A DNA stretch of 64,000 nucleotides from Stenopsyche tienmushanensis (Eukaryota > Arthropoda > Insecta > Trichoptera > Stenopsychidae). The stretch is from positions 1,116,001 through 1,180,000 of the forward strand of contig WACJ01000045.1 in NCBI GenBank assembly GCA_008973525.1, given 5' to 3'. How positions within the stretch are numbered: position 1 is the first letter of the stretch; the number at the start of each line of letters is the position of its first letter. This document shows positions 34,101 to 45,460 of the stretch, in pieces. The position numbers and the translations under genes are program-made. The notes below the pieces were generated by a model that did not search any database, had not been told where the DNA came from, and saw nothing but the letters and a program-made list of their open reading frames with translations.

Positions 34101-35202
34101 GATAGCAGTTATCAGCCAAGATTTTGTAATGCAATGGAAATAATCAAACAATCAACGATATCTTCATCCAGTATTACATCTAATTTATATTTTTATTTTC
34201 CTTACAGGACATGTAGGGATACGGCAAGGGAATTCATGAAAAAAACCACTGTTTAATTCCTATACATAGTTGTCGCGCCCCTTCAAATTCGAGAAAATGA
34301 CCATTGATTTTGATCCTATAAGGTAGTATTACCCCTTAATTTAGATGAAAAATCATAAATGTAGAAATAGGTTTATGCTGATGGTAGTGAAAGCGTTTTT
34401 AAAACCATAGTTAATTTTTAATAAAAAGTATATATATATATAAATGATCGAAATCCACAAGAACGCTACTGAAGTTGCATCATCGTCCCCACACAGATCG
34501 TGCAAATGAAACATTTTCCATAAGTATTTAATTCTTCGATAGAGAACACACGCTCTTGTAATTATTACACTATTCAATTTTAGCAGAGGTGGTAAATTTT
34601 GGGTGCCTCTGGTACCGCACTCGTGATATTGGACCGAGTCAGAATTTCAAATAAAATATGTGTCAAATGATAGGAATCACTTGTGGCTGTCCCGATGCCA
34701 CCTTTGAGTCCGGCCATAAATATTTTGTCATCGGGAGGTAAACCGTAAAATACGTCATACCCAATCCCGGGATGATTTTGATGAGCCGTTATGGGCTCCC
34801 CGTTATGACAATTTACCCATTAAATTAAACCATTTAAAACTGACATTTCCATTCATTCCAAGCGATTACCATAAAACCTTCTCCTCGAATTACGTATCTC
34901 GTGGGAATTCAATCTCTTCATGAAGCGATAAATGCTTTGTGACAATATATATTTAACTAATATCGTATATATTTTATCGAAAATCTTGTTTTATACGTTT
35001 ATTTATCTTTAATGTGTGATCTGATTTAAAAATGTTGCACATCGCTCGAAAAGCAGTTAATAGTTTTAATCATACACAATGTATATAATCATAGTAATTA
35101 AAAAATGTGTAAAAATATATTGTTTTCATTCAAATATTATATGTCGTATTGACCATTTGATTAGTGTGTTAATTTTATATTAACCTAAATATAGATGCTA
35201 CA
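34101..35202. other. Unrecognised DNA
   Basis: No family match. Short TA-rich runs occur near 33964 and 34430. Confidence 0.4.
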
Positions 35203-35690
35203 CAGTAGACTCTCGGTTATCCAGGCTAATGTTGGGGAGGAAGAACACAGATAATCCAAATCATCAAATTTCTACTTGGTTTCAAATTTTTTTCTATAGA
35301 GGACAAAGTTTTTTTTTATGCGAATGCGCATTAAAAAAATCTAAAATTAAAACCAATACAAATTACAATTCTCCTGGTAAGAAACTGGCAATTTTGGATT
35401 ACTTGGCGAATGGACAAAATCCTACCGAGATAAGCAAATCTCTCAATCTGGGGGAATCGACCAATCAAGAAAAATGAAGTCACCATCAGAAAATCAATCA
35501 TCAATGGCATAAAATTAAGGTCAAAATTTACATCGCATTCAAGAGATTCTTTATTGGAAAAAAATAGAAAAAGCTCTTGTAATTTGAATTGAAGATTTTA
35601 ATTAAGAAAAAAGGCTCTTGTGTTTCATGAACTCATAAAGAAGCAAGCAGAATTCAAATTTCAATACAAGCCCTTATTATGGTAAAAAAG
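35203..35690 (+). pseudogene. Tigger/pogo-like element (F1) with transposase N-terminal remnant
   Basis: The left end CAGTAGACTCTCGGTTATCC is shared with 37499 (CAGTAGGCTCTC) and 56449 (CAGAAGACTCTC). Inside, the frame reads GKKLAILDYLANGQNPTEIS and KSLNLGEST, a CENP-B/pogo type helix-turn-helix. Pieces like IRKSIINGIKLRSKFTSHSR and RDSLLEK follow in another frame, then a KALVFHELIKKQ piece. The copy has frameshifts and stops and breaks off at family C (35690). TA precedes the end at 35199-35200, two bases away. The catalytic domain is missing. Confidence 0.7.
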
Positions 35691-35840
35691 ATCCGCGCGC
35701 TACCATGATATGTATTTGGTACACCATATGGAATTTTAAAAAAATTTGAACCTAACTATTATATTTCATCTCGATATTCACATGATTGAAGTCGTATTAA
35801 ATACATCTTGGTGAAGGAAAGTTTAAGAATTACATGTCTC
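35691..35840 (-). repeat. Family C copy (C4)
   Basis: Contains CCGCGCGCTACCATGATATG, ATTTGGTACACCATATGGAA and TTCATCTCGATATTCACATG. TTAA ends are not intact. Confidence 0.65.
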
Positions 35841-35869
35841 CATAAAACAGAAGGATGATGAAATTTTAT

Positions 35870-36070
35870 TGTGTTTTTTTTTATATGATATTTTTATCAA
35901 CCTTTTTTATGCGACTTTTGGTACATTCTATCGCATTGGTTTGAAGTTATGCGGTTTTTTAAAATAATGGAACCTATTTTCTATGTAGTTCAAGTCTTTT
36001 TTATGCGATTTTTTTATATGCGACTCTCCGAGGAACGTATCTATCGCATAAAAAAGATCTAAGTGTATAT
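35870..36070. repeat. Family E fragments
   Basis: Contains TTTTTTATGCGACTTTTGGT, GAAGTTATGCGGTTTTTTA and a CGTATCTATCGCATAAAAAA end, all typical of the termini of E1 and E2. The arrangement looks like a deleted element with both ends close together. Confidence 0.55.
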
Positions 36071-36164
36071 CATTTATTCCATGTACAGCAGCAAAAATTG
36101 TATTTGTTTCCAGAAATTGATCAAGTAGTCGTCTTCTTCAGCAAGAGCTTTCAAAATATAATCC

Positions 36165-36420
36165 TCATGCAATGGCGCTGTTAGTTTACGGAGATTTAAT
36201 TCGCCAGATTAACAGCAGATCTTCCGTCTCTTTTCAGGTGCAATGCGTCAATTTAACAGCGCCATCTTCTGTTGCATGGCGATCGCTTTTTAATTCGTGT
36301 ACCGTTGTTGGTTTGGTGGTGATGCGTAGGAAGTAGGAGTCGTGAGAGTTGTCGGATAGCCTTGGCTGCGGGAAGACGTGCTTCCCATGGCCAGATCTCT
36401 CTCTCACAATTAATAAAGAC
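36165..36420 (-). repeat. Family B copy (B5)
   Basis: Inverted order of family B blocks: GGCGCTGTTAGTTTACGGAG, CAGCAGATCTTCCGTCTCTT, TTAACAGCGCCATCTTCTGT and ending near CCAGATCTCTCTCTCA. The terminal TGTAGCG repeat is absent. Confidence 0.7.
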
Positions 36421-37296
36421 GAGCACGTTGGAGCGGGGCGCGTTCCGGGGATTCCGGGGGATCGTTCGGGGATCGTCGACTGTGAAACTAACAAAGACTG
36501 CAAAAAACAATCGCTATTGGCTCAATGATGACTCCAAAATGCTCGAATACGAGTCATTTATATGCGTCAGGATATCATTATATTGAAGTTCATAGAAAGA
36601 AAATTATAATCCAAGAATAAAGCAACATGACATATGTCAACATTGTATATAATTCCTTAATTTGAAATAGAGTTTTAAATGTATGGAATATTCAATGTTC
36701 CCTGTGGAGAGCGTTCATTCGATTAGTAGGGTGACGTATTATGGCGCAAGGACCACCTCAGTAGCGTTAAGACATCTCAATGGCTCCTTCGGATCCCGAC
36801 TGCGGGACGTCGGCGTCTATGCCTTGCCCAGCTTTACCGTTTAACATATTTTTAATACAGTGACAATAAGGCATAATTTAACAATTTTATCCCTATTTAA
36901 AATTCCTCTTAAATTCCTTGTATCCGAGGACCGAAAGCAGAACATACTTTGACTGTCATATACATTTTTTTCCATCAATGACTCGATATAGATGTCGTAT
37001 TTTGGAATTTTATGAAATTATAATTCTATTTTTATTATAACTCTTTAGAAGAGAGATTATGAAGATCTATATCAATCGACAAGATCATAAATGCAATTAT
37101 TGGAATATTAATCCATTTTTGCAGGCAACAGTAATTGTCTCTAATAACATGTGTGAAAGCATATTAATTTCTGGTGGGTAGCTTTTAAAGGTATTATAAA
37201 CATCTTCAACCCTTGTTCGCTTTTGATTTGACGGGAATTGTAATAGTTATGCTTTCAAAATAAAGCCACTGGATATCAATCAATTGCGTTATATTT
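36421..37296. other. Unrecognised DNA
   Basis: Nothing recognised beyond the edge of B5. A GC-rich patch at 36425-36490 has no supported frame. Confidence 0.4.
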
Positions 37297-37498
37297 AGGG
37301 GTCCCGAATAATCGTAAACTCAAGGGTTTCTTTTGCTAGATTTCATACATAAGCCCTGTGTCCTAAGTGTTAGGGCTGTCGAAATAGAATTTTTTTCAAC
37401 ATTTTAATTTCACCTTTAAATCATCATAACTTTTTTGATCTGTGGTCGTATTAGTAAGAAATAACTGTTTTGTATTTTTCTTTGTTTTTTTTTATCTA
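37297..37498 (+). repeat. Family H repeat (copy 2)
   Basis: AGGGGTCCCGAATAATCGTA, CCCTGTGTCCTAAGTGTTAG and AATCATCATAACTTTTTTGA match 14612-14910 in order. It is cut on the right by the F2 end. Confidence 0.55.
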
Positions 37499-37690
37499 CA
37501 GTAGGCTCTCAAATATCCGGGCTAATCCTTGGGAGGAAGGGCAAGAATAATTGAAAAACACGGATAATCCAAATCGACAAATTTTTACTTGATTTCGAAT
37601 ATAATATCATAATTAGATTACAAAATTTTATTTTAGAATTTTAATACTCTTTCTGTATTAAGAAAAATGCTCAAACAAGATTTATTTAAA
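37499..37690 (+). mobile_element. Tigger/pogo-like end fragment (F2)
   Basis: Starts CAGTAGGCTCTCAAATATCC right after TA and continues AACACGGATAATCCAAATCG, matching F3 (56449-56650). Only the left part remains before family D begins. Confidence 0.6.
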
Positions 37691-37691
37691 A

Positions 37692-38045
37692 TGACTTAAA
37701 CGTAGATGCTATATTTGTATGTCCGCCACTTATCGTCCGTGCAGATCCTCTCTTATCTCTCAGGACCGCGCAGCGTGTATAAAGCTTGTATATCAATAAA
37801 TAAACACTGTCGATAGCACACAATATTCGTTTATTTCTTCGCGTAAGCATAAACAATGCACTTGAAATCAATTAATTTTGGTCATTGATATATACAATCG
37901 TACAATGTATGCAAGATGTCTCCCATTCACAATCTTGAAACTTAACGTGCAAGATACTATCCGCCTCTGTCTCTCTCCGAAATTAACGTACAAGGATGCT
38001 CTTTCTGAATCACTGGAATTCGATCGCAAATACACGAGTTACACA
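37692..38045 (-). mobile_element. Family D copy (D6) joined to a piggyBac transposase relic
   Basis: Contains TATATTTGTATGTCCGCCAC, AACACTGTCGATAGCACACA and TCACTGGAATTCGATCGCAA, the inverted family D order. The outer TTAACCTGTA terminus is missing. In its place the sequence runs directly into piggyBac coding sequence. Confidence 0.65.
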
Positions 38046-38620
38046 AGTACACGAGAAAAAATAATATATACAAAATGGCACGATACTAGAGATGTATAAA
38101 GCATCACAATCAAATATCATTCGCAACTCATCGAAAAAACGAATAGATATGGAGTCGTAAAAATAAAGCCCATTGAAATTGTGGAATACAACAAATTTAT
38201 GAGTGGTGTTGATAGGTCAGACCAACTCATATCATATTATTCTTGCCCCCGAAAAACAATTCGGTGGTATAAAAAAATAATATTCTATCTGTTAGACATG
38301 TCAGTATTTAATGCGTGGATTTTATACTGTATTAAAATGGAAAAGGCGATAAGTTTTCTACAATTTAGAGACAATTAGAATCCTTATTAGGTATTGCCCA
38401 TATAACATATAGTACAGAGTTGTAACTATCACACCTACTCTAACAATAAGCAATACTAGTATTTTTTTGGAAAAAGGCCTATTCCAAAAAATTATAAAAA
38501 GAAAATATGTTATTTGCGCTACAGGTTGTGTTCAAAAAATAATAAACGCAATGACACTTCATGGAGATGCCAAACCTGCCCAAAAAATCCTGCTCTATGT
38601 ATGGGGAAATTGTTTTTCTT
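38046..38620 (+). pseudogene. piggyBac-family transposase C-terminal relic
   Basis: The frame reads YTKWHDTRDV, then KTNRYGVVKIKPIEIVEYNK, then FMSGVDRSDQLISYYSCP, RKTIRWYKK and LLDMSVFNAWILY. This is the region after the second catalytic aspartate of piggyBac transposases, with the conserved GVD-DQ-YY and WW/WYKK blocks. The third catalytic-type Asp (GVDRSD) is kept. 38490-38620 holds the cysteine-rich tail, RKYVICATGCVQ then, after a +1 shift, KNPALCMGNCFSYFH. Stops at 38096 and 38376 and the frameshift show it is dead. The N-terminal two-thirds is absent. Confidence 0.85.
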
Positions 38621-39289
38621 ATTTTCATAATGAATATTTTTTTTTGTTATACTATTTTTTGTGAATTTTTCTTTTGAAAATTTATTTTTTTTTGTATTTT
38701 TTTTAATAAACTTATAAAATTGTTGTTAAAAAAAATAAAAATGTTGAGAACAAGTGCTTTCGACTCCCATTACTCTAATACAGATGATCAACCTTTCATT
38801 GTGTGTATTAGCGATGGTTTAAATAGTTTTATTATTTAAAAAAATACAATGGTTGAAAATCACTGAAAAGTGTAAAGAATACATCAAAAAAAACGTGTAG
38901 ATCGATTTACTTGATGATAAATGTTTCGACGGCAATAAAAGTTCGGTCTTATCGCTGGAATGTTATCACCAAAAACGATTAGTGAAGTGAAGAGGCAAAC
39001 ACGAAAGAGAATAACTGACTCATTGTGTGTTCTGGCGATGGCTTAAGCACTAATACGTATTCATGAATGTCGTCGGCAATCGGATTCACGGAAATGAGCT
39101 AAAATGACGATGCCGCGCGCGAAAGCTCTTTTTTGTGATTGACAACACTGCCAACATACAGAAAGAATTTAGGGGAATTCCCTAGGCATAACTTATGAAT
39201 TTCTCTCAACTGAGTTGTCATGATTAAAGTGGGGTTGCAACCTGTCAAATTTATTTTGAAAATGGGAGAAATTTCCAAAAGTTCAGTTC
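38621..39289. other. AT-rich DNA, probably partly hAT interior
   Basis: Two similar pieces, CATTGTGTGTATTAGCGATG (38797) and CATTGTGTGTTCTGGCGATG (39022), occur about 225 bp apart. No transposase domain is visible. Confidence 0.35.
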
Positions 39290-39380
39290 GATCGAGATTT
39301 CTGGTAAGGATTCGAGGGCCCCCTGAACTTGAGGGCCCCGGGGCACTGCCCCGCCTAGCCCCTTGGTAGCTACGCCACTG
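39290..39380 (-). mobile_element. hAT terminal fragment
   Basis: Read inverted, the end is CAGTGGCGTAGCTACCAAGG followed by a GGCGGGGCAGTGCCCCGGGG stretch, a common end of hAT elements in animals. The other end and a matching 8-bp target duplication were not found, so only one terminus is preserved. Confidence 0.65.
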
Positions 39381-39440
39381 ACCCTATTCTGTGGTTCGCG
39401 CGGTCTTCAGACCTGACACGCTGGATTTCTTTGTCTGGAA
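39381..39440 (+). repeat. Family J copy 3
   Basis: ACCCTATTCTGTGGTTCGCG followed by GTCTTCAGACCTGACACGCT, as in 14985-15105. The hAT end at 39380 lies right at its start. Confidence 0.6.
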
Positions 39441-39609
39441 ACGACTAAAGATCGACTGATTGAGAAAGGTACAAGTTCAACTATTTGAAAAAGGTAATAT
39501 ATTCTTTAGCAAAAAAAAACTTTTAGCTGTTGATGAGTTCAAATTAAGGCATAGTGCAGTGAAAACAGGGGGAAATAGAGCATTCGGAGAAGGATCGATT
39601 TGAGAAAGA

Positions 39610-40090
39610 ATAATTCGAAAAACATACGTTGACATACCGTTCATCGGATTGCGATAAAACTTCGTTCACTTATTGTTAAAAATTTTGCGAGTAACATAAA
39701 TATAGTTTAATACATAAAAATCAATGTTTGTTTGTCCGTATTTAATGCGTTGCCATACCGTTCATTCGATTGCGATAAAACTTTGCCAACTTATTGTTTG
39801 CACTCTCTTAAATAATATAGGTATAATACAATTAACATACAGTGGATATTATATTTTAAAAAAATCAACGTTTGTATGTTTGTTCATATTTATAATAAAA
39901 CTAACAAAGTAAAATTAAAATCATTTATACTATACCCTTATGTATCATTCAATTTCATTAAATGTATTCATTATTGTAAAGAAAATAAATTTCATTCTTT
40001 CTATCGTTACAAGATAGCTCATTCAAATTTCAAGCGATATTTTTAGAATTATTACTTCTGTGGTAGCAACGCGCCGGGTACTAGCTACTA
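39610..40090 (+). mobile_element. Non-autonomous Helitron-like element with stacked 5' motifs
   Basis: Three partial copies of the Helitron 5' motif occur in series: CCGTTCATCGGATTGCGATA near 39638, a full TTTGTTTGTCCGTATTTAAT plus CCGTTCATTCGATTGCGATA near 39727-39777, and AACGTTTGTATGTTTGTTCA near 39869. The right side ends GCAACGCGCCGGGTACTAGC, the characteristic Helitron 3' end with a GC-rich hairpin and CTAG. No helicase is encoded. Confidence 0.7.
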
Positions 40091-41444
40091 TTATAATAAG
40101 ATTACTATTTTCTTATATTATATGAGATTATATTTAAAATATGAGATGACTTATAAAATAAACATAAATCCTTCAACATTTATTTGAAGTATTCAGAGTA
40201 TAGTAGTCAAATGCATAAAAAATATAGCCTTCCTCAATCTTAGTTTAGTGATAGATAATCAAAGTTTACAGAACCGGTCATTGATGGCTTCACCGACCTC
40301 CATAAAGATAACCGTTCATTAGGTCTAAAAGTTGCCAAAACCCATTTCTATCGTAAATCAAACGAACCGTGAGGTCGCTATCCGTTCCGATCACCACCTT
40401 TTAACGGGACCGTCTAATAATAGATCTGCAGACAACACCCTCCCTTTTATGTTCTTGCAATAAAAAAAAGTAGATTGACCACCCTATGTCGAAAGCCACA
40501 TAAATATTTTTGCATTTCAAAATGATGTCTTAATCATGTGGGTACACTAAATACGCGTTGATTATACGGCGAGTTGATTATTTATCATTACCATTCAGTT
40601 CTTGTGATGGGGCGTAAGCGTTGTATAATAGAGAATGAAATAAGATTTATGTTATGTTTTTAATTTATCGGTCCGTATTTCGCTAAAAGCATGGCCACAC
40701 TATTATCTTCGAGGGCTGACATAATTTATAGGCGAGTTATCACCGGTCTGTGGCGGAAAATTAAGATCCTTTTTGTACAAGGCAAAATCGTGTTCCTTTT
40801 TTACAGCCCGCCGTGTCTTCGGGATGTCACCATAAATGTTATTTTTTTTATAATCGAACACGTTTCAATTTGAAACCCTCATCGTCGTAAATCGTCTTGA
40901 AAGACTTGTTAGCTTTGTAGAAGAGAACGGCGATGATTTAGTATAATACTAATATGTATTTCGATTAAATATTCATGGCAGGCAATAGCTGAAAACAATA
41001 TAAAATCAAGCACTAAAGAAAGACTTACATTTTATTCCGCTTGACATAATTATGTTTAAATAAAATTATTTAAAACAGGATTTGGAAGGAGCATTTAACC
41101 TTTTTAATGTTAAAAGTGCAACATACAGTATGATTTTTTAAAAATAAAACTTTAAAAAAACTATCTATATATCTTATCTACACCGTAGATAGCGACTATA
41201 AGATAGACAGAAGAAGATGCAGTTTAGTAACAGTCAAACCCATATCTCAGACGAAGACCGCACGTACTATACATATTTTTTATTACATAGTGACTAACCA
41301 ACATGGGTTGCAATGCCACACAAAAAAGAAAGTTTTTTTTAAATTCTATTTATTGCAGTACTTTCATATATTTTTAATTATGCTAAAAAAAAGGTATACG
41401 ATCGCGCTTAGTAATTATTTGTCTCAAATATTGTGTTTATACCG
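40091..41444. other. Unrecognised AT-rich DNA
   Basis: No family match. Short plus-strand frames at 40691 and 41290 have no domain. Confidence 0.4.
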
Positions 41445-41971
41445 TGCTAATGAAGTGCTTTTGGAAACACAATATTTTTCAGCAGCCCATTTACAGCTAT
41501 CCATGTGAGAAGCATGCACGCATACCCTGTGTGTTACTGTACTTTTTTGTTGCTCGCACCGGAAAATGCACGCGTTTCAATTCGAATAGCATATCAATCA
41601 TTCATTGAGACACCACATCTTCTCCTTGATGTTTTTCGTTTCAAACTGTAGCTTTGATGATATTATTCTTATTTTTTTTTGTAGGCACCACTATTATTAT
41701 CAATTTCTTTATTTATCAATTTCTTCTCAATGAAGGTAGCTCTAAGGTATTTGAACTGTCGCCAAACGAATTGATCCAAATCGACGGTTGTAGTGCTTTA
41801 TTTACCTTAGCAACCACCAGACCAGTATGCGCCAATATAGTGCATTTTTAGCATATCTATGTTATTTTCGCAAGTGTAAATAATAAGTTGACAAAGTTTT
41901 ATCGCAATCGGATGAACGGTATGACAGCGCATTAAATACGAACAAAAAAATATGATTTTTTATATATTAGA
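41445..41971 (-). pseudogene. Helitron relic (minus) with helicase C-terminal fragment
   Basis: Reading the minus strand from 41971: TCTAATATATAAAAAATCAT, then a CCGTTCATCCGATTGCGATA stretch (Helitron 5' end), then an interior nearly identical to 55790-55970. Near 41500-41620 the frame reads MLFELKRVHFPVRA and TQGMRACFSHG. This is the end of the Helitron Pif1-type helicase (motif VI region, normally FxFKRxQFPVRL ... CFSHGQLYVAxSR). Stops and deletions are present. Its partner is at 55653-56425 in the opposite orientation. Confidence 0.72.
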
Positions 41972-42419
41972 CAATTAAACAATTTTATACTAGGGAAATC
42001 AAATAAAAAATATGATACAATCATTTCTAAAGCAAGACAGTATTTTTTAGCTTCAAAAGTTTCAATCGGTTGTTTACACGATAATATGAACTTAAACACT
42101 GCACTATACTAACCCTTTGAGCTCCAATGTCGATGTGGCCTCGACATTTTTTACTTCAGCCTAGATTACAATTATTTAGAGCTATTCTGATGTTTTTATT
42201 GTTTGAAACATTAAAGCAACTGTTCTAGGATATATACATTTCTCATTTTATGACAAATCACCCATTTATTCACTTCATGGAATTTTTCAATACAATTTTT
42301 TTTATATTTAATTATACTTTCTATACATTTTTTTCGTATGTTCTGAATGCTTCGTCTTTAAAAAGTGATGTTTGCGTTTTGAAGGTTTTATAGACTGATT
42401 TTAAAAGAAAATATTTAGT
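41972..42419. other. AT-rich DNA with a piggyBac-like end
   Basis: At 42113 TAACCCTTTGAGCTCCAATG, followed by GTCGATGTGGCCTCGACA, resembles piggyBac-type termini (CCCTTT near a TTAA). The matching end was not found. Confidence 0.35.
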
Positions 42420-42560
42420 GTAACACCCGCGCGTCACTATGATATGTATTTGGTACACCATATGAAATTTTGAGTACCGTATCGAATATATTTCATATCG
42501 ATATTTCCATTATTAGAGTCGAGTTGTAATAAATACATGATGGAAGGAAAGATTAAAAAA
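42420..42560 (-). repeat. Family C copy (C3)
   Basis: ACACCCGCGCGTCACTATGA, ATTTGGTACACCATATGAAA, TTCATATCGATATTTCCATT and AATAAATACATGATGGAAGG in inverted family order. The TTAA ends are degraded. Confidence 0.7.
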
Positions 42561-43900
42561 ATTGTATTTGCCATAAAATTCATAGTTTTTATTTCGTATT
42601 TTTTGTAGGCCACAATATGCTGTCTTCCTGTGTTGCAATCCAGAGAATGCTCTAGGCGCCATTCCAAAACGTAGCCTTTGAAGGATTTTTTGAGTTTGCG
42701 GTCATTTTAATCCTTGTTATATTAAATAAATAGCTGTAAGGTTGTTTAGGGAGCGCCCCTAGTGCTCGTAAAAATCCCATTAAATTATAATACGATGTGC
42801 GGAGATCACCCCTGGCGACGCTGCTCATTAAATCCACTTTATATTGTCTATTTAATCTTTGGACATGGGCAACATTTGCAACCGAGATCTATATTAGATA
42901 ACGATATTTCCGTTTTATTCATAAGCACACGCAGCTTAACATATTTTATGATTTCAATTATGGCATTTTTTGTTCAATTCAGCTGATACCTCTAAATAGA
43001 ACAATATCTATGAATGCAGCTTTGTTCTTAGAAATTTGGCATCCGTGCATATAATAATTTCAATTAAATTTTAACTAAATAATACACATAGCTATCAATA
43101 GCGGAATCTATGAATTTATGTTGAAACTAGAATCGATTCATTGATATTATTTAAAATATCAATTCATCCTTTCGGAATGTAGTTATAAATGTGCAAACGG
43201 TGCAATTTATTTAGTTTTCAATTATAGTCGGTCCGGTAGGGTAATCTTCCCTCCCCCAGGCTAGCTACATATTATCAACATGTCGTCGGACGAATTAAGA
43301 GACGCGCGAACACGAAAGCGTCCGGATCAGATTTATGTTCGAGCACTTGTCGCCAAGGGTAGCACCCTCCAGGGAACCGACCCTCGTATCATATCTACCT
43401 ACCGCAGACTTTCCGACCGACCCCGGGGACTCCCCGTAATCTTTTTAAAACATGCCATTTTAGATATGCCACCATATTATTTCATTTAGTTAATCATTCC
43501 GCTCATCTTCTTCGTACGATACTAAATAATTTGTCTTTGGAAAGATCTAAATTATATTGTTCCAATTTTCAAACGTCACTGTGACGAGTCCCTTTAAATT
43601 TTGACAGGATATCGACGGAAGCGTTAAAATTTGAGTGAGTGTGGGAGTTTCTTCCCGAATATTATAATTATTAGTTTGGATTGCGGGTTCGGGAAGGACA
43701 GCTACGACGAAGAGCGGGCAGATGTTTCCGAAACGACAGCGACCATTATATTAATTACTCCACTCTAATCGACCAAATTGTATACTACCTAATGTTCATT
43801 CTGCCAAATTTTAATTTAAATTCAATGGGAAATTAATTGAATCGAGCACGATTTTGACACTGAATCAATTATTTCAAAGTTAAACAATTGTTGGTGTTAA
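42561..43900. other. Unrecognised DNA
   Basis: A frame starting at 43280 (MSSDELRDARTRKRPDQIYV, 69 codons) is richer in charged residues than its neighbours. It has no known domain or splice context. Confidence 0.4.
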
Positions 43901-43902
43901 TA

Positions 43903-44402
43903 CACTTAAACCTTTTTTGTGCGGTAGATGCGTTCCGCGGAAAATCGCATAAAAAAGTTTGAATTAGCTATACAAAATATATCCAAAATCGCATAAAAAA
44001 CTTAATAAAAAACAGGAAAATAATAAGGTAATTAATAAATAAAATTTTTGGTAACATTTAAAGGACGTCTAGCATCATTGGTAAAAAAATATTTATCCAC
44101 TAGAGAAATACTAATTATTTTAATTACAAACTATCATCTCTCTTTCGGAAGAAATAATGTACCCAGTGTCAATGCCATCATTGTTCTGTGTTGATTTTTT
44201 CTCTCCAATAATACAATTTATAATTAGTAAAGATGTCACTATAGTCCTTAACTCAAAAAAATAAATCGCAAAAATTTAGTGTTGGTGATTTATTTCTCAT
44301 TTTATCCAAAATATCTCGATAGATACTCTTAATGAAATAAAATTAAAAAATAGCTTTAAAAAAACGCATAACTTCGAAATCGCACAAAAAGAGGTTTGAG
44401 TG
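43903..44402. mobile_element. Family E element (E2), complete, TA-flanked, Tigger/pogo-like
   Basis: A 500-bp unit flanked by TA (43901-43902 and 44403-44404). The ends are CACTTAAACCTTTTTTGTGC and, inverted, CACTCAAACCTCTTTTTGTG. It is the inverse of E1 (24935-25425) along its whole length. TA target sites with such ends fit the pogo/Tigger group. No transposase is present. Confidence 0.75.
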
Positions 44403-44447
44403 TACTATGCATAAAATTTATGTTTAATATAAAATACAACATTTTAT

Positions 44448-44853
44448 TATGTAGCACGGTATTCATTAAAACAATTCAAATACACATGAGGTGATTTTGG
44501 ACAATTACGACAATATGTTGCAACTCTTTTTACATTTTTTTCGCTTCCTGGCTAACAAAGAGTACATTTTCTCCTAATAGATTTCTCCTGTGGATTTTTA
44601 TAAATTTCTAAACCGTGAAACTGTTGTGAAAATGTTTTTGAAAAAATTCAGTCAAGTCATTTTTTGGCCTTATTTTCTCAGTTTTAATTTTTTTAAAAAT
44701 AGTTAAAAGATTAATTTTGATTTTGATTTCAAAAAGTTGCCGCCTCACTAAAATAGCTACAACTCCGTAAGTAGGTGGAGTTTTGGAAATTCCTTTGTAG
44801 AATGTATTTTTAAAAGCCAAAACATTAGAAAAATGCAAAAAAAACGAAATCAA
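44448..44853 (-). pseudogene. piggyBac transposase C-terminal relic (copy 2)
   Basis: The minus strand reads KNPQEKSIRRKCTLC, a stop, GSEKNVKRVATYCRNCPKSP and HVYLNCFNEY. The paired CxxC motifs and the CFNEY ending are the zinc-binding C-terminal domain of piggyBac transposases. 44608-44853 continues further upstream with KKIKTEKIRPKNDLTEFF. Frameshifts and a stop are present. The piece lies directly next to E2, just as copy 1 (24800-24882) lies next to E1. Confidence 0.7.
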
Positions 44854-44934
44854 ATTTTCAAAAATCTAAACCAGAATAACGGACGTGGTCATAATTCAGC
44901 GATAATAGATGCAATATGATTTACGCAGTCCCAA

Positions 44935-45085
44935 ATTATAATTTTTTAAACTTCGGTTAGTGTTGATGATTTATTTCTTATTCTATTCAAAATATCTCGA
45001 TCCGTTTTCTTTATGAAATTTTAAAAAAATAATAAAATACCGCATAACTTCGAAATCGCACAAAAAAGGTTTGAGTTTACAAAAA
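44935..45085 (+). repeat. Family E end fragment
   Basis: GTTGATGATTTATTTCTTAT, AAAATATCTCGATCCGTTTT and CGCATAACTTCGAAATCGCA match one end of E2. The rest of 45086-45298 is unrecognised. Confidence 0.65.
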
Positions 45086-45299
45086 ACAAATATTTATAAT
45101 AAATATTTTAAACAATATATTATTGTGTCTGATCAAAAATTGGAATAAAAATAAACCCTTGATGCAAAGCCAAGGATGATTCTTTTGAGATTAATCGATA
45201 AAGGCTCAAATACACCCATCTTCGATGAATTAAAACGCATTTAGTACTATCTGATCGCGTGACGAAAAGAATAGAAATACTTTCATCAAATAGAATGAT

Positions 45300-45460
45300 T
45301 TAACCCTTTGAGCAGTGAACTAATTCAAAATCTTCATGGTCTTAGATGCTATATTTGCTTGTCCACCAATTATCATCCATATAAATCCACTTAACTGTCA
45401 GGACCGAAGCAACACGTATGAAACTTATATTTAACACCCTCATCGCCCAACGTGTGTCGG
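45300..45460 (-). repeat. Family D fragment (D7) with intact TTAA
   Basis: Starts TTAACCCTTTGAGCAGTGAA (TTAA 45300-45303) and continues GATGCTATATTTGCTTGTCC. It is the inverted right end of family D. The other end is lost near 45460. Confidence 0.7.

Noticed and set aside
35209..35480. Intact small host gene at 35229-35477
   Set aside because: The helix-turn-helix-like segment is better explained as the N-terminus of a decayed Tigger/pogo transposase, because the element's terminal repeat lies just upstream and similar broken sequence continues downstream in other frames.
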